Below are positions 39,106-51,566 of a DNA stretch of 64,000 nt, one piece after another. The notes beneath the pieces are model-generated. The model did not search any database, was not told where the DNA came from, and worked only from the letters and a program-made list of their open reading frames with translations. The position numbers were made by a program, and so were the translations under genes. Within the stretch, counting starts at the first letter, position 1, and each line of letters opens with the position of its first letter. Origin of the DNA: Anaeramoeba ignava (lineage: Eukaryota > Metamonada > Anaeramoebidae); contig JAPDFW010000069.1 of assembly GCA_028826165.1 (NCBI GenBank), positions 248,001 through 312,000 on the forward strand, read 5' to 3'.

Positions 39106-42100
39106 TTAAATTATTGATTTATGTTCTTTCCAAAAATAATAAATTGGATAAATTTGTTTTGTTTTTTTTTGAATAAATAATACATCATAATCAAAATCTT
39201 CAGGAAGCTATTTAAATTTTCCAATAAAAATAAAAGAAGAAAATCAAAAAAAATTTTTATGATTAGATTAGATTATATTATATTATTGGTTTTTTTTTCT
39301 TTTAAATAATTTTAACAAAAATAAATATAATTTACATCTTCAATTTTTCTAAAATCTTCAATTTTCAATACGATGAATGGATATTCTTCTATCAAAATTT
39401 CCAAAAGAAGAAAAAGAATGAAAATTGTTTTGGATTGTTTTGTTTTTTTGTGGAATTTAAATATCCAATTATTAATAATGATAAAAAAAATGGAATAAAA
39501 TATAAATGAAAAAATGAATGAATTTGTTTTGTTAAAAATTGTTAAAAGAAAGAAAAAAGGAAAATGTTTTGTTTTACTTTTCTTTGATTTGATTTGATTT
39601 TGAATTTCTAAATAAATAAATTTTGTTTTTGTTTTTTAGAAAAGAAGAATGAATTGAAAAATTAATTTATTTTTTTATAATTTTTACTTTTATTTTTCAA
39701 TCCTAAATTTGATAAAGCTTTAAATCCTTGTTTTTTTAAAATTTTATCATTTTCAAATTTAATTACTGATAAAATGATTATTTCAATTCCTAATAATTCT
39801 TGAATTTTGTTTCGATTTTCTATTTTAATTTTGATTTTGATTTTGATTTTAATTTTGATTTTGATTTTGATTTTGATTTTGATTTTGATTTTGATTTTGA
39901 TTTTGATTTTGATTTTGGTTTTGATTTTGATTTTAATTTTAATTAATAAATTGATTTACCTTTTTCTTTTCCAATACTAATAAAAATTGAAAAAGATTGA
40001 AATTGAATTTTTTGATTATTTGGGAAATTTATCATTGCTTTTAAAATGAAATAAATTCCATTTAAATTTTCAAATTGAATTGATTTTTCTGTTGATTTTG
40101 AATTTGATTTTGAATTAATATTTTCTTTTCTTTTTGTTTGGGAAATAAATTAATTTTTGGATTTTACTTTTGTTTAATTCAGTAAATTTTCTTAAAGCAA
40201 AACATGAATTTTCTTGAATAATTTCATTTGTTGGAAAATTATTCATAAATTCAAGAATAAAAAGAACATCAATTTCAATTAATTCTTTTGTTTTTGCTTT
40301 TTTTAAGAAATCAAATATTAATTAAATAAAATGATAAATTGATTAAAATTATTCACTTCAATTGAATTCCCATTTTTGATTTGTTTTTGTGTTTAATTTA
40401 CTTTTATCATGTTGTTGAATTTTATTTGAAAGTTCTTGTAAAAAATTTATTGTTTTTTCTGATGATTGAAGAATTTCTATTTTTAATTTTTCATTTTCAA
40501 TTTCATTTTGAATATTTTTCATTTTTTGATCAATTTTTAAATAAAATTCATTTTTTCTTTTTTCAATTTCATTATTAAATTCTTGAATTATTTTTTCAAT
40601 TTCATTTAAATTTTCATTTTTAATTTCAATTTCTTGAATTTTATTTTCAATTTTTTCTAAATATTCATTTTTTTTAGATTTAATTCTATTTTTTATTTCT
40701 TGAATTATTTCATCATTTTTTTCCAAATTTTGATTTTCATTTTCATTTTGATTTTGATTTTGAATTTGAATTTGATTTTCATTTTCATTTTGATTTTCAT
40801 TTTGATTTTGATTTTTGATTTGTTGAATAAATTGTTTAAATTCTTCAATTTCTTCTTTTCTTTTTTCAAATTCATTTTTAAATTGTTGAATTATTTCTTC
40901 AAATGATTTTAAATCTTCTTCTGTTTTTAATTTGGGAAAATTTATTAATTCTTGATTTTTTTTATCAATTTCTTCCAAATTTTTATTCTCCATTTTTTTG
41001 AATTTATTTTGAATTTTTTGAATTTTTTTTTGGAAATTTTCTAAATCTTGTTTTCTATTTTCTTCAAATAAATCTTTCAAATTAATAACTACTTTCTGAA
41101 ATGTTTGTAATTCTTCTTTTTTCTTTTTTTCATTATTTTGAATTATTTGTTGAAATTTTTCTTCAATTTCTTTTTCCCATTTTTCATATTCTTCTTGAAT
41201 TTCTTGAATTTGTTTTTTCATTTTTTTCAATTTTTCTAATTTTTCTTTTTGCTTATCAACATTTGATTTTTGAAGTTTTCTTGTTTTATCATAAAGTTGA
41301 TTAATTTTAAATTTTGTTATTTGATTTTCTTCTTCAATTTGTTCAATATTTGAATTTAATAAAATAATTTTATTTTGAAGTTGAGAAATTGATTTATTTT
41401 TGATTTTTTGAATTTGAAATTGATTAATTGATTTTGTTTGTGAAATTTGATTTAATAAAGTTGAAAAAGAATTTTCAATTTCAATTTTTTCATTTTCATT
41501 TTGATTTATTTCAAAATTAATAAATTTAATCAATTTTTTTTGATTATTTTGATTCAATTTTTGTTTAATTTGTTGAATAATTTGAAATTGATTTGAAATA
41601 TTTTGATTTAAAGAAATTAATCCAATAAAATTATAAATTTGATTTTGATTTTGATTTAAATATTTATCAAAATTTGGATTTGAAATAATAAATTGAATAT
41701 TTTGGAAAATAAATTTTTCACAATTTTGAGAAATATTTTTTGAATTAATTTTTTGAGATTTAAAATAAATTTCTAAAATATTTTCAATATTAAAAATTGA
41801 TTGAATTTCAAGTTCAATTTTGATTTGAATTTCTTTTAATTTAATTTCATTTGCAAATTTAAAATATTCATCAAATTTTTGTTTATCAAATTTAAATTTT
41901 CCATTATAAAAAAATTTAATAATTGGTTTAACAATTTCAGAACTAAAATTATTAAAATAAATTGAATTTAAATTATTTTCTCTTCTATTTATCATAAAAT
42001 ATTTTGAACGAGCTTCTAAAATTGATTTATGACAAGGAATTGAAATTTTATCTTTTCCACAATAAATTTGAAAATCTGAAGTTTCTTCATTTCCAAACAT

Positions 42101-42397
42101 TAAACCAATTTGTTTATTTGCTTGATTTATTAAGAATTTATTGAATTTTTTAATTTTGGATTGAATTTGTTGATTTTGAATTTGATTTTTATTTTGATTT
42201 TTTGGATGACTTTCTTTTTGGATTTTTGGATGCTTTTTTTGGATTTGAATTTGATTTTGATTTTGATTTTGAATTTGATTTTGATTTTTATTTATTGATT
42301 TTGATTTTGATTTTGATTTTGAATGATGTTTGGAATGATATTTGGAATAATTTTTTGAATCAATTTGTTTTGAATGATGTTTTGAAGAATCGCTCAT
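39106..42397 (-). CDS. BTB-BACK-coiled-coil-ARM protein
   Basis: Exons 42397-40402, 40296-40168, 40124-39960, 39819-39688, 39607-39578, 39388-39336 and 39207-39106 give 868 residues, all in phase. A stop at 40358-40360 in the long first frame is removed by the intron with donor GTAAAT at 40401. Order: Ser/Lys/His-rich start ([10 protein letters not shown]) and NQ tract; BTB (about 125-220: [21 protein letters not shown]); BACK-like helices; a long coiled coil (about 370-660) with NQ/NE insert; armadillo-type repeats (about 666-810: [53 protein letters not shown]); and a short tail with [10 protein letters not shown] infer a CUL3-type adaptor that binds targets through the ARM part. It lacks the TLDc domain of its neighbour. 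Confidence 0.8.
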
Positions 42398-42849
42398 TTT
42401 ACTTTTTGGAATTGTTTTTTGAAAAGAAAAAAAAAGGAAAATTAGTTTTTTATTTGAATAAATAAAATAAATATTTGTGAAATGATAATAAATCAATAAT
42501 AAAAAAAAAGGAGAAAATTGTAAATTATAATTTGTTTATTGATTAAATAATTTTATTTTAATTAATAATTTATAAATATTTTGATTATTGGAATGTTTTT
42601 AATAATATTTTTATGTTTAATTTGATATTTTTATATTTAATTTTTTTTAAAAAATATTTACTTAATTAAAATTGTTTTTTTATTTAAAAATTTTGAAAAG
42701 AAAAAAATGAAAAAAAAAGGGAAAATTATTTTAATTTAATTTTTAATTTAATTTTTGAATTTAAAAATTATTAATAAATTTAAATTTTAAAACAAATTTC
42801 CAAATTAATATTAATTCAATTTAATTCAAAAAGATAAAATTTTAATTTA
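42398..42849. other. Upstream region of the BTB-ARM gene, including the inverted copy of 23250-23412
   Basis: AT-rich. Bases 42716-42880 are the reverse complement of 23250-23412. Before that the two upstream regions diverge. No gene is seen. Confidence 0.6.
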
Positions 42850-43135
42850 AAAATCAATTTTCAAAATATTTTTAAATAATAAAATATTTAAATCTAAAAC
42901 ATTAAATTATTATTTTAATAATAAAATTGAATATTAAATTATATTTTTAAATTAATTTATAAATTAAATATTAAATTAAATCTATTCTTATTTTTTATAT
43001 TTATATGTTAAATATTTAAATATTAAATTATTTACATCTAAAACATTAAATTATTATTTTAATAATAAAATTAAATATTAAATTATATTTTTAAATTAAT
43101 TTATAAATTAAATATTAAATTAAATCTATTCTTAT
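42850..43135. repeat. 145-bp satellite, two copies, inverted relative to 22080-23250
   Basis: Two units carry TTATTATTTTAATAATAAAATT and TTAAATCTATTCTTATTTTT, as at 36440-37630. They directly join the shared upstream segment. Confidence 0.85.
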
Positions 43136-43182
43136 TTTTCAATTTTCATTTTTCATTTTTCATTTTTTATTTTTCATTTTTC
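43136..43182 (+). promoter_or_regulatory. CATTTTT cluster before INTS6
   Basis: Five TTTTCATTTTT-type units end 25 bp before the start at 43207, followed by a short A-rich leader. Confidence 0.4.
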
Positions 43183-43206
43183 AACAAAAAATATAGAAGA
43201 TAAATA

Positions 43207-46200
43207 ATGTTAGTATCATTTATTGTGGATACTTCATATTCAATGCTCCAAACAACATCATATGGAGTTAGTTTATTAGATTGTGCAAAATCAGCAATTG
43301 AACATATAATTAAAACTCGGTCACTTGATCCAATATCGAAAGATGATAAATATTTTTTAGTTACACTTGAATCAAATGGAATTAAAGTTATTAATTCATT
43401 TCAAACTGATTTTAAAATATTAATTTAAATTCAAAATATAAATTTATTTCAAAATATAAATTTATTTCAAAATATTAATTTATTTCAAAATATTAATTTA
43501 TTTCAAAATATAAATTTATTTCAAAATATTAATTTATTCCAAAATATTAATTTATTTCAAAATATAAATTTATTTCAAAATATAAATTTATTTCAAAATA
43601 TAAATTTATTTCAAAATATTAATTTATTTCAAAATATTAATTTATTCCAAAATATTAATTTATTTCAAAATATAAATTTATTTCAAAATATTAATTTATT
43701 CCAAAATATAAATTTATTTCAAAATATTAATTTATTTCAAAATATTAATTTATTCCAAAATATAAATTTAAAGGTTGGTTGGCAAGATCCTCAAGTTGAA
43801 TTTTTAGAGAAATTAAAATATATTGAAGCAAAAGATTTAACTGATCTTGGAATTGGTTTAACTCATTCTTTTGAATTATTAAATAAATTTAGATTATTAA
43901 ATGGTGTAGAATGTTATGGTGAAGGAAGATGTTTATGGAGAATTCAACCTTCTTTAATTTTTATATTTACAGATGGTGATAATAATTCAACACTTTCAGG
44001 AGTTTCTGAAGTATTTATTAAAATTAAAATCAAAATTAAAATTCATTTTGAATTTAAAATCAAATTTAAAATTTAAAATTTAAAATTAAAATTAAAATTA
44101 AAATCAAAATTAAAATCAAAATTAAAATCAAAATTAAAATCGGATAAAAAATTCATTTTGAATTTAAAATTCATTTTAAATTTAAAATCAAAATCAAAAT
44201 CAAAATCAAAATCAAATTTAAAATTAAATTTAAAATTAAATTTAAAATTAAAATTAAAATTCATTTTAAATTTAAAATCAAAATCTAAATCAAAATCAAA
44301 ATCAAAATTAAAATTAAAATTATAATTAGAAATTAAAATTAAAATTATAATTAAAATTAAATTAAAATTAAAATTAAAATTAAAATTAAAATTCATTTTG
44401 AATTTAAAATTAAAATTAAAATTCATTTTGAATTTAAAATTAAAATCGGATAAAAAATTAAAATCGGATAAAAATTAAAATCGGATAAAAAATTCATTTT
44501 GAAAATTAGAATAGATTCTAATACACACAAGCACAGAATTCGGATCTAATTTCACATTAGAACCATTCCGTTGGGATCAAAGAGTATACTCAATTGTAAT
44601 GAAATTCCCAGCAATTGATTCAACAGAAACCAACTTGAATTTTTCATCGATCAACACGATAGAAAAAACCTTCACAATATCATCGGAAGAGCCGATTTCT
44701 TTGATGTGTGAAGTAACTGCAGGAAACTGTTTTGTTGTGCGGAACATGCGGCAACTGCTTTCATGTTCTGAGGAATTAGTGCGAAAAGTTTTTACTCGAT
44801 ACGCTTCAGTTTGTTTTGAAAGTTTTGGGTTGAATTCCGAACGGATCAAGCATCAAAACGCGCTGATAGCAGTCAATTCCATTTCGGGCAGTTGGCCTAT
44901 CCCTGAGAACTTCCTAATCACAAGATCGATGATGAAGCTCCCTTCAAGACATGCTCAGCCGCTGATAAAAGTTGATCTAAACGGGGTTGATTTGGGGATA
45001 CTTGAGAAATTTCCTGTTGATTGCTACGATATTGAGAAGTGCTTGCTTAGTGAAGAGCTGATAAAACTCAACCAGCCCAACTTGTGCTATCGAGTTTATG
45101 CGGAGGGAAGCATGCCTATTAATAACGGACTTGGGGGATCTTTTGGGTTTCTGAAACAGTCCTCGACAAACAGAAAAATCAAACTTTATGTTTTGCCTTA
45201 TAATTATGAACTACTTTTTTCGCTTTTGAACCGATTGATTTTGGTTCAATCCAAAAATCAGCAGTATTTCAATACGTTTAGAAAGGATTTCGAGATGTAT
45301 TTGCAGTCAATTCCGCGATATTATTTTCCATACTTGAAAAATGCACTTGTTTCTTTTGGATTTCCAAATATTATCAATGATCAAACTACTATTTTATCCG
45401 ATTTGGGTCTTTCCATTTATGTCACACAAAATTTGCAAGAACTTCATCACCAAGCAAAATTAGAGAATGAAAAAATGCAATCCATTTTACGAGAAAAGCT
45501 GCAAATGCGCCAGGAGAAAAACCAAGGAATGCATTTAGAAAATCAAAAAAACGTCAAAAAATCAAATGGATTCAATGGATTGGGGATGTTTGGGACAACA
45601 ACACAACCCAAACGAGGAGCGAACCAGCCAGCGCGGCTGAAAGAATCTGCTGTTGAACCGCTTGTTATTCGGCCTTTTGAGATTGCGCGGGATTCGCTAG
45701 CTGCCAAACTGGAGGAAATGAGGACAAAATGGTTCAATCTTGGAACACAACCGCCAATTGAACCCAAGTTTATGATTCCTGTTTCCGAAATGGGAAACTA
45801 CAAGCATGCTTTGTTGAGCCAGAAGTTCTTGAGATCCGTCGATGAAGACGAGGAAGAAAGGCGAAAGCGTATTAGAACGCCTTTCTTTGGGAATCCCTTT
45901 AAAAATCAATCAACTGGAAATCAAAATTTACATGTTGATGAAGCTGATGGAAATATTGATTTTGAAAGTCCTCAAAAAAGGAATTCTCCATCAAGAAAAA
46001 ATTCGCGACATTTTGGGAAAGGAAGAAAAATGAAAGAAATTGAAATTAAAAATCAAAATCAAAATCAAAATCAAAATTCAAATGAAATTAAAAATCAAGA
46101 TGAAATTAAAAATGAAATTAAAAATCAAGATGAAATTAAAAATAAAATTGAAATCAAAATTCAAAACCAAAATCAAAATATAAATCAAAATCAAAATCAA

Positions 46201-46551
46201 AATCAAATTCAAAATCAAAATCAAAATATAAATCAAAATCAAAATCAAATTCAAAATCAAAATCAAATTCAAAATAGTTCAAAAATTTTTTCCGATTTAG
46301 ATTCAAAAGATCCTTCAAAACATAATTCTCAAATTCTTATTTCTATTCTTGCTTTAATTCGTAAATCTAATTTTCCAAAAACAAATAAAATTGATTCTGT
46401 TTTTGAAAAAGTTAATATGTTAATTGGAAAAGATTATGAAAAAAAACCTTTTCTTATTCAAATTGCAAAAACAATTCAAAGATATAAAGAAATGATTTTA
46501 TTACAAAAATTTGAAGAAAAATTTGGGAATTTGATTCATGGTTTTTATTAA
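43207..46551 (+). CDS. INTS6: Integrator complex subunit 6
   Basis: Exons 43207-43386, 43774-44010 and 44515-46551 give 817 residues in phase. The N-terminal VWA domain starts MLVSFIVDTSYSM (metal-site DxSxS), then LLDCAKSAIEHIIKTR, GWQDP and FIFTDGD; joining exon 3 restores EPFRWDQRVYSIVMKFP. Further conserved parts are EVTAGNCFVVRNMRQL, SGSWPIPENF, YVLPYNYELLF, IPRYYFPYLKNAL and ENEKM. The C-terminal helical domain (about 740-817, YKEMILLQKFEEKFG) matches the family's C-terminus. Integrator cleaves nascent RNA and terminates RNA polymerase II; INTS6 bridges PP2A. An NQ/KNE repeat (46040-46280) separates the core and C-terminal domain. Confidence 0.93.
43440..43765 (+). repeat. 18-bp repeat in INTS6 intron 1
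   Basis: About 18 copies of TTTATTTCAAAATATAAA, with ATATTAAT and TTCC variants, fill the intron between donor GTTATT (43387) and acceptor AG (43772-43773). Confidence 0.92.
44011..44514 (+). repeat. Hexamer-derived repeats in INTS6 intron 2
   Basis: AAAATT, AAAATC and AAATTTAAAATTCATTTTG units plus AAAATCGGATAAAA motifs fill intron 2. The CGGAT motif also recurs in the Kelch-BTB intron. Confidence 0.85.
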
Positions 46552-46655
46552 AAAAAAAAAAAAGAAATAAAAAGGAAAAATTAGAAGAAAAAATCAAACA
46601 AAATTATTTTGATTTAATTTGATTTTTTTTTTTTGATTTGAATTTTGTTTTCCTT

Positions 46656-49600
46656 TTACATAAATCCTTGTTCTTTTAAAATATTTTCAAGAATAGTTGA
46701 TTGAACAGCATCCTAAATAAAATTAAATAAAAATTAAATTAAAATTTTAAATTGAATTTTTTAAATTGAATTAAAATTTTCTTTTACAAAAACAAATCTG
46801 ATTTCATTTGTGTTTGTTGCACAAGAATAATGAACAAAAATACTTCTTTTAGTATTTTTTCCTGCTTTAACAAATAAAGTTTTAATAAATTTGATAACTT
46901 CTTCATAATTATTTGAACCTTTAAAATCTTCAAAGCATTTATTAAAATTAACTTTTTGAATTTTATCTTTGAAAAGATCAGTTTTATTGAATAAAATGAC
47001 ACAATTTTTATTAGAGAGAAATTGGTTATTTGCTGTTGTTTCGAATAATTTAAGTGATTCATGTAATCTATTTGTTGTGTTATCTTCAAATAGTTTTTGG
47101 TCATATTCATTTACAGCAACAACATAAATTAATAAAGTTGTATCATCAAAATGATGAATCCATTTCTTTCTTTCTGAGCGTTGTCCTCCAACATCAACAA
47201 CTCTTTTAAATCAATTTTAAATCAAATTTATATTAATTTTAAATCAATTTTAAATCAATTTTAAATCAAATTTATATCAATTTTAAATCAAATTTAAATC
47301 AATTTTAAATCAATTTTAAATCAAATTTAAATCAAATTTATATCAATTTTAAATCAATTTTAAATCAAATTTAAATTAAATTTATATTAATTTTAAATCA
47401 ATTTTAAATCAAATTTAAATCAATTTTAAATCAATTTTAAATCAATTTTAAATCAATTTTAAATCAATTTTAAATCAATTTTAAATCAATTTTAAATCAA
47501 TTTTATATTAATTTTAAATCAATTTTATATCAATTTTAAATCAATTTTAAATCAATTTTATATCAATTTTAAATTAATTTTAAATTATTAATTTTATATC
47601 AATTTTATATTAATTTTATATTAATTTTATATTAATTAATTTTATATTAATTTTAAATCAATTTTAAATCAAATTTTAAATCAATTTTCAATTTTATTTC
47701 AATAAATCAATTTTATATTAATTTTAAATCAATTTTAAATTAATTTTATATTAATTTTAAATCAAAATCAATTTTATATTAAATTTTATATTAATTTTAA
47801 ATTAATTTTATATCAATTTTATATTAATTTTATATCAATTTTATATCAATTTTATATTAATTTTATATCAATTTTAAATCAATTTTATATCAATTTTAAA
47901 TTAATTTTATATTAATTTTTATATCAATTTATATCAATTTTATATCAATTTTAAATTAATTTTATATCAATTTTATATTAATTTTAAATCAAATTTATAT
48001 TAATTTTATATTAATTTTATATTAATTTTAAATTAATTTTAAAATTAATTTTATATCAATTTTATATCAATTTTATATCAATTTTTAAATTAATTTTATA
48101 TTAATTTTAAATTAATTTTATATCAATTTTATATCGAATTTTATATTAATTTTATATTAATTTTAAATCAATTTTAAATCAATTTTAAATCAAATTTATA
48201 TCAATTTTAAATCAATTTTTATATCAATTTTAAATCAATTTTTAAATTAATTTTATATCAATTTTAAATCAATTTTAAATCAAATTTAAATCAAATTTTA
48301 TATCAATTTTTAAATCAATTTTAAATTAATTTTATATCAATTTTATATCAATTTTAAATCAATTTTAAATCAATTTTAAATCAATTTTAAATCAATTTTA
48401 AATCAATTTTATATCAATTTTAAATCAATTTTATATCAATTTTATATTAATTTTAAATCAATTTTAAATCAATTTTATATCAATTTTAAATCAATTTTAA
48501 ATCAATTTTAAATCAATTTTTAAATCAATTTTATATCAATTTTTATATTAATTTTAAATTAATTTTAAAATCAATTTTAAATCAATTTTATATCAATTTT
48601 ATATTAATTTTAAATCAATTTTAAATCAAATTTAAAATCAATTTTATATCAATTTTATATTAATTTTATATCAATTTTAAATCAATTTTATATCAATTTT
48701 ATATCAATTTTTATATCAATTTTTATATCAATTTTAAATCAATTTTAAATCAATTTAAATTAATTTTATATCAATTTTATATTAATTTTATATCAATTTT
48801 ATATCAATTTTAAATTAATTTTAAATCAATTTTAAATCAATTTTAAATTAATTTTATATCAATTTTAAATCAATTTTATATCAATTTTAAATCAATTTTA
48901 AATCAATTTTAAATTAATTTTAAATCAATTTTATATCAATTTTAAATCAATTTTTAAATCAATTTTATATTAATTTTATATTAATTTTATATTAATTTTA
49001 TATTAATTTTAAATCAATTTTATATCAATTTTAAATCAATTTTAAATCAATTTTAAATCAAATTTATATCAATTTTAAATTAATTTTAAATCAATTTTAA
49101 ATCAAATTTAAATCAAATTTATATCAATTTTAAATCAAATTTATATTAATTTTATATCAATTTTAAATTAATTTTATATCAATTTTAAATCAATTTTATA
49201 TCAATTTTAAATTAATTTTAAATTAATTTTAAATCAATTTTAAATCAATTTTATATCAATTTTATATCAATTTTAAATCAATTTTATATTAATTTTAAAT
49301 CAATTTTAAATTAATTTTATATCAATTTTATATCAATTTTAAATTAAATTAAATTACTTCCAAGGTTGGTTGTTAACCAAAAATTCAACAACTTTAACAC
49401 CTGTTGTAGATATTCGACAGTTTAAAATATCTTGATCAGATGGTTTATAATTTTCTGAAGCAATTCTATCAATATTATCCAAAAAACTGTTTTTATTTTT
49501 GAATTTGATTTCATTTTAATTTTGATTTTGATTTTGATTTTGATTTTGATTTTGATTTTGATTTTGATTTTGATTTTAATTTTGTTTTTGATTTTTATTT

Positions 49601-51221
49601 TGAATTTTGATTTTGATTTTGATTTTAATTTTAATTTTGATTTTGATTTTGATTTTGATTTTGATTTTAATTTTGATTTTGATTTCAATTTTATTTTTAA
49701 TTGAATCTTGATTTTTAATTTGATTTTGATTTTAATTTTGATTTTGATTTTGATTTTGATTTTGATTTTGATTTTGAATTTTATTTTGAATTTGATTTTG
49801 AATTTGAAATTGTTTTTGATTTTGATTTTAATTTTGATTTCAATTTTGATTTCAATTTTATTTTTAATTTTATTTTTAATTTTATTTTTAATTTCATTTT
49901 TGATTTTGATTTTGATTTTAATTTTGATTTTGATTTTGATTTTGATTTTGATTTTGATTTTGATTTTGATTTTGATTTTGAATTTGAAATTGTTTTTGAT
50001 TTTTTATTTTGTTTTAGATTTCAATTTTATTTTTAATTGAATCTTGATTTTGATTTTGATTTTGATTTTGATTTTGATTTTAATTTGAATTTTGATTTTG
50101 ATTTTGATTTTGATTTTGATTTTGATTTTGATTTTGATTTTGATTTTAATTTTGATTTTGTTTTTGTTTTTGATTTTGATTTTGATTTTGATTTTGATTT
50201 TGATTTTGATTTTAATTTTGATTTTGATTTAAATTTTTATTTTTAATTTTATTTTTAATTTCATTTTTAATTTCATTTTTGATTTTGATTTTTTTTTTTA
50301 TTATTAATTTGATAAATTTTACTATCCAGCTGAGTCAGCTAATTGAAATTGAGCTCTTTTTTCAAATGACATTTTCATTGCTGGATCATTCCATAATTGT
50401 TTTGAAGCTAAAATAGAATTTGGAGTAAATGAATCAATTATATCTGGTAAATTAAGAAAATCTTCTGCAATTTTCTTTTGATTTTTTTTTTAAAAATTAA
50501 AAAAAAATTTTTCAATTAAATTCTTTTGTTGTTTTTTTTTTGTGGAATTTTTCTTTTAAAGTTAATTTAGAATCGATTGTTTTATTCAATTTATTATTTT
50601 TATATTATTTTTTATTTAATTTTTTAATTAAAATTGATCACTGATCACTTAATAATAAAAATTAAATAAAAATTAAATAAATTTATATTTTATAAAAAAA
50701 AAAAAGAGAAAGTGAGAAAATTAAACAAAAATTGATCAACAAAAAAAAAAAATTTATTCAAAAATTTACTTCATTTGATTTGTGGAGTTTTAAATCTAAC
50801 ATTTGAACACCTTTAAGAAGAATCTTAATGTAAGTAATAATATTAGTTCTAATGACATTTCGATATAATTGTTTATCTTCTTTTGAAAAACCATCTTTAT
50901 ATAAAATTTGCATTTGTTTCAATAAAGTTGATTTACCAGAATCTCCAGCTCCTAAAAATTAAATATATTATTAAATAAATTATTAAATAAATTATAAAAG
51001 AAAAAAAGAAAGAAAATTAAAATTTTTTAAACGTTTTTTTTTTGCTTTTTTTTTCCTTTTTTCTTTGTGTTTTTTTTTTGCTTTTTTTTTTTATAAAAAC
51101 CTAATATTAATAATTTCACTTGTTGTTTTTGAACTAAGTCTGATTTTTTTAATTCTTGTTCAACCAATTCATTTCTTGCAATTTCTTCTTTTCGTTTTTT
51201 TTTGAGATTTTTATTTCCCAT
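46656..51221 (-). CDS. Heterotrimeric G-protein alpha subunit
   Basis: Exons 51221-51101, 50951-50770, 50474-50323, 49486-49358, 47202-46788 and 46712-46656 give 351 residues, the normal length. Motifs: GAGDSGKSTLLKQM (P-loop), FLDNIDRI, CRISTTGVK (switch I Arg and Thr), VVDVGGQRSERKKWIHHF (switch II, catalytic Gln), LFNKTDLF and SCATNTNEI. Gly2 in MGNKN predicts myristoylation, but the usual neighbouring palmitoylation Cys is missing. The C-terminus ILKEQGFM lacks the pertussis-toxin cysteine. Intron 4 is 2.15 kb of 12-bp repeats and intron 3 is 0.8 kb of hexamers. The start is 345 bp from the head-to-head WD40-BAR-SH3 gene. Confidence 0.95.
47215..49350 (-). repeat. 12-bp repeat array (2.1 kb) in G-alpha intron 4
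   Basis: About 175 units of TCAATTTTAAAT and variants (TCAATTTTATAT, TTAATTTTATAT) run almost without interruption between acceptor and donor. It is the longest array in the window. Confidence 0.97.
49500..50300 (-). repeat. TTTTGA hexamer array in G-alpha intron 3
   Basis: About 120 GATTTT units with AATTTT and ATTTTTAATTTT variants lie between exons 3 and 4. It is the same hexamer that encodes Asn-Gln tracts on the opposite strand elsewhere. Confidence 0.95.
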
Positions 51222-51566
51222 TTTGTTTTTTTTAAAAGAAAATTGAAAAAAAAAATATAAAAAATGAAAAATGAAAAATGAAAAATGAAAATTTTTTTCA
51301 ATTTTTTCTTTTTAATAAAAAAAAAAAAGAATTTAATAAGAATTTTAAATAGAAATTAAATTAAAATTTTAAGAATAAATTAACTGTGAAAAAAATTTTG
51401 ATTATTTTTATTAATTACAAGATCTTTTTTTTTTTTAATTTAAATTTTTTTAATTTTTCTTCTTTTTTTTTTTTTTCTCCTTTTTAAATAAATTAAATTT
51501 ATTTTTTATTTTTCATTTTTTTCTTTTCCTTTTTGTTTCATTATAAAAATAAAAAATAATTATAAA
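51222..51566. promoter_or_regulatory. Divergent promoter region, G-alpha / WD40-BAR-SH3
   Basis: Between two start codons 345 bp apart. The minus strand has four consecutive TTTTTCATTTTTC units at 51261-51291, before G-alpha. The plus strand has TTTTTCATTTTTTTC at 51517-51532, before the WD40 gene. Shared regulation is possible but not shown. Confidence 0.45.

Noticed and set aside
40358-40401. End of the BTB gene at the stop at 40358
   Set aside because: A GTAAAT donor just before it joins in phase to downstream ARM-repeat exons; the apparent tail is intronic.
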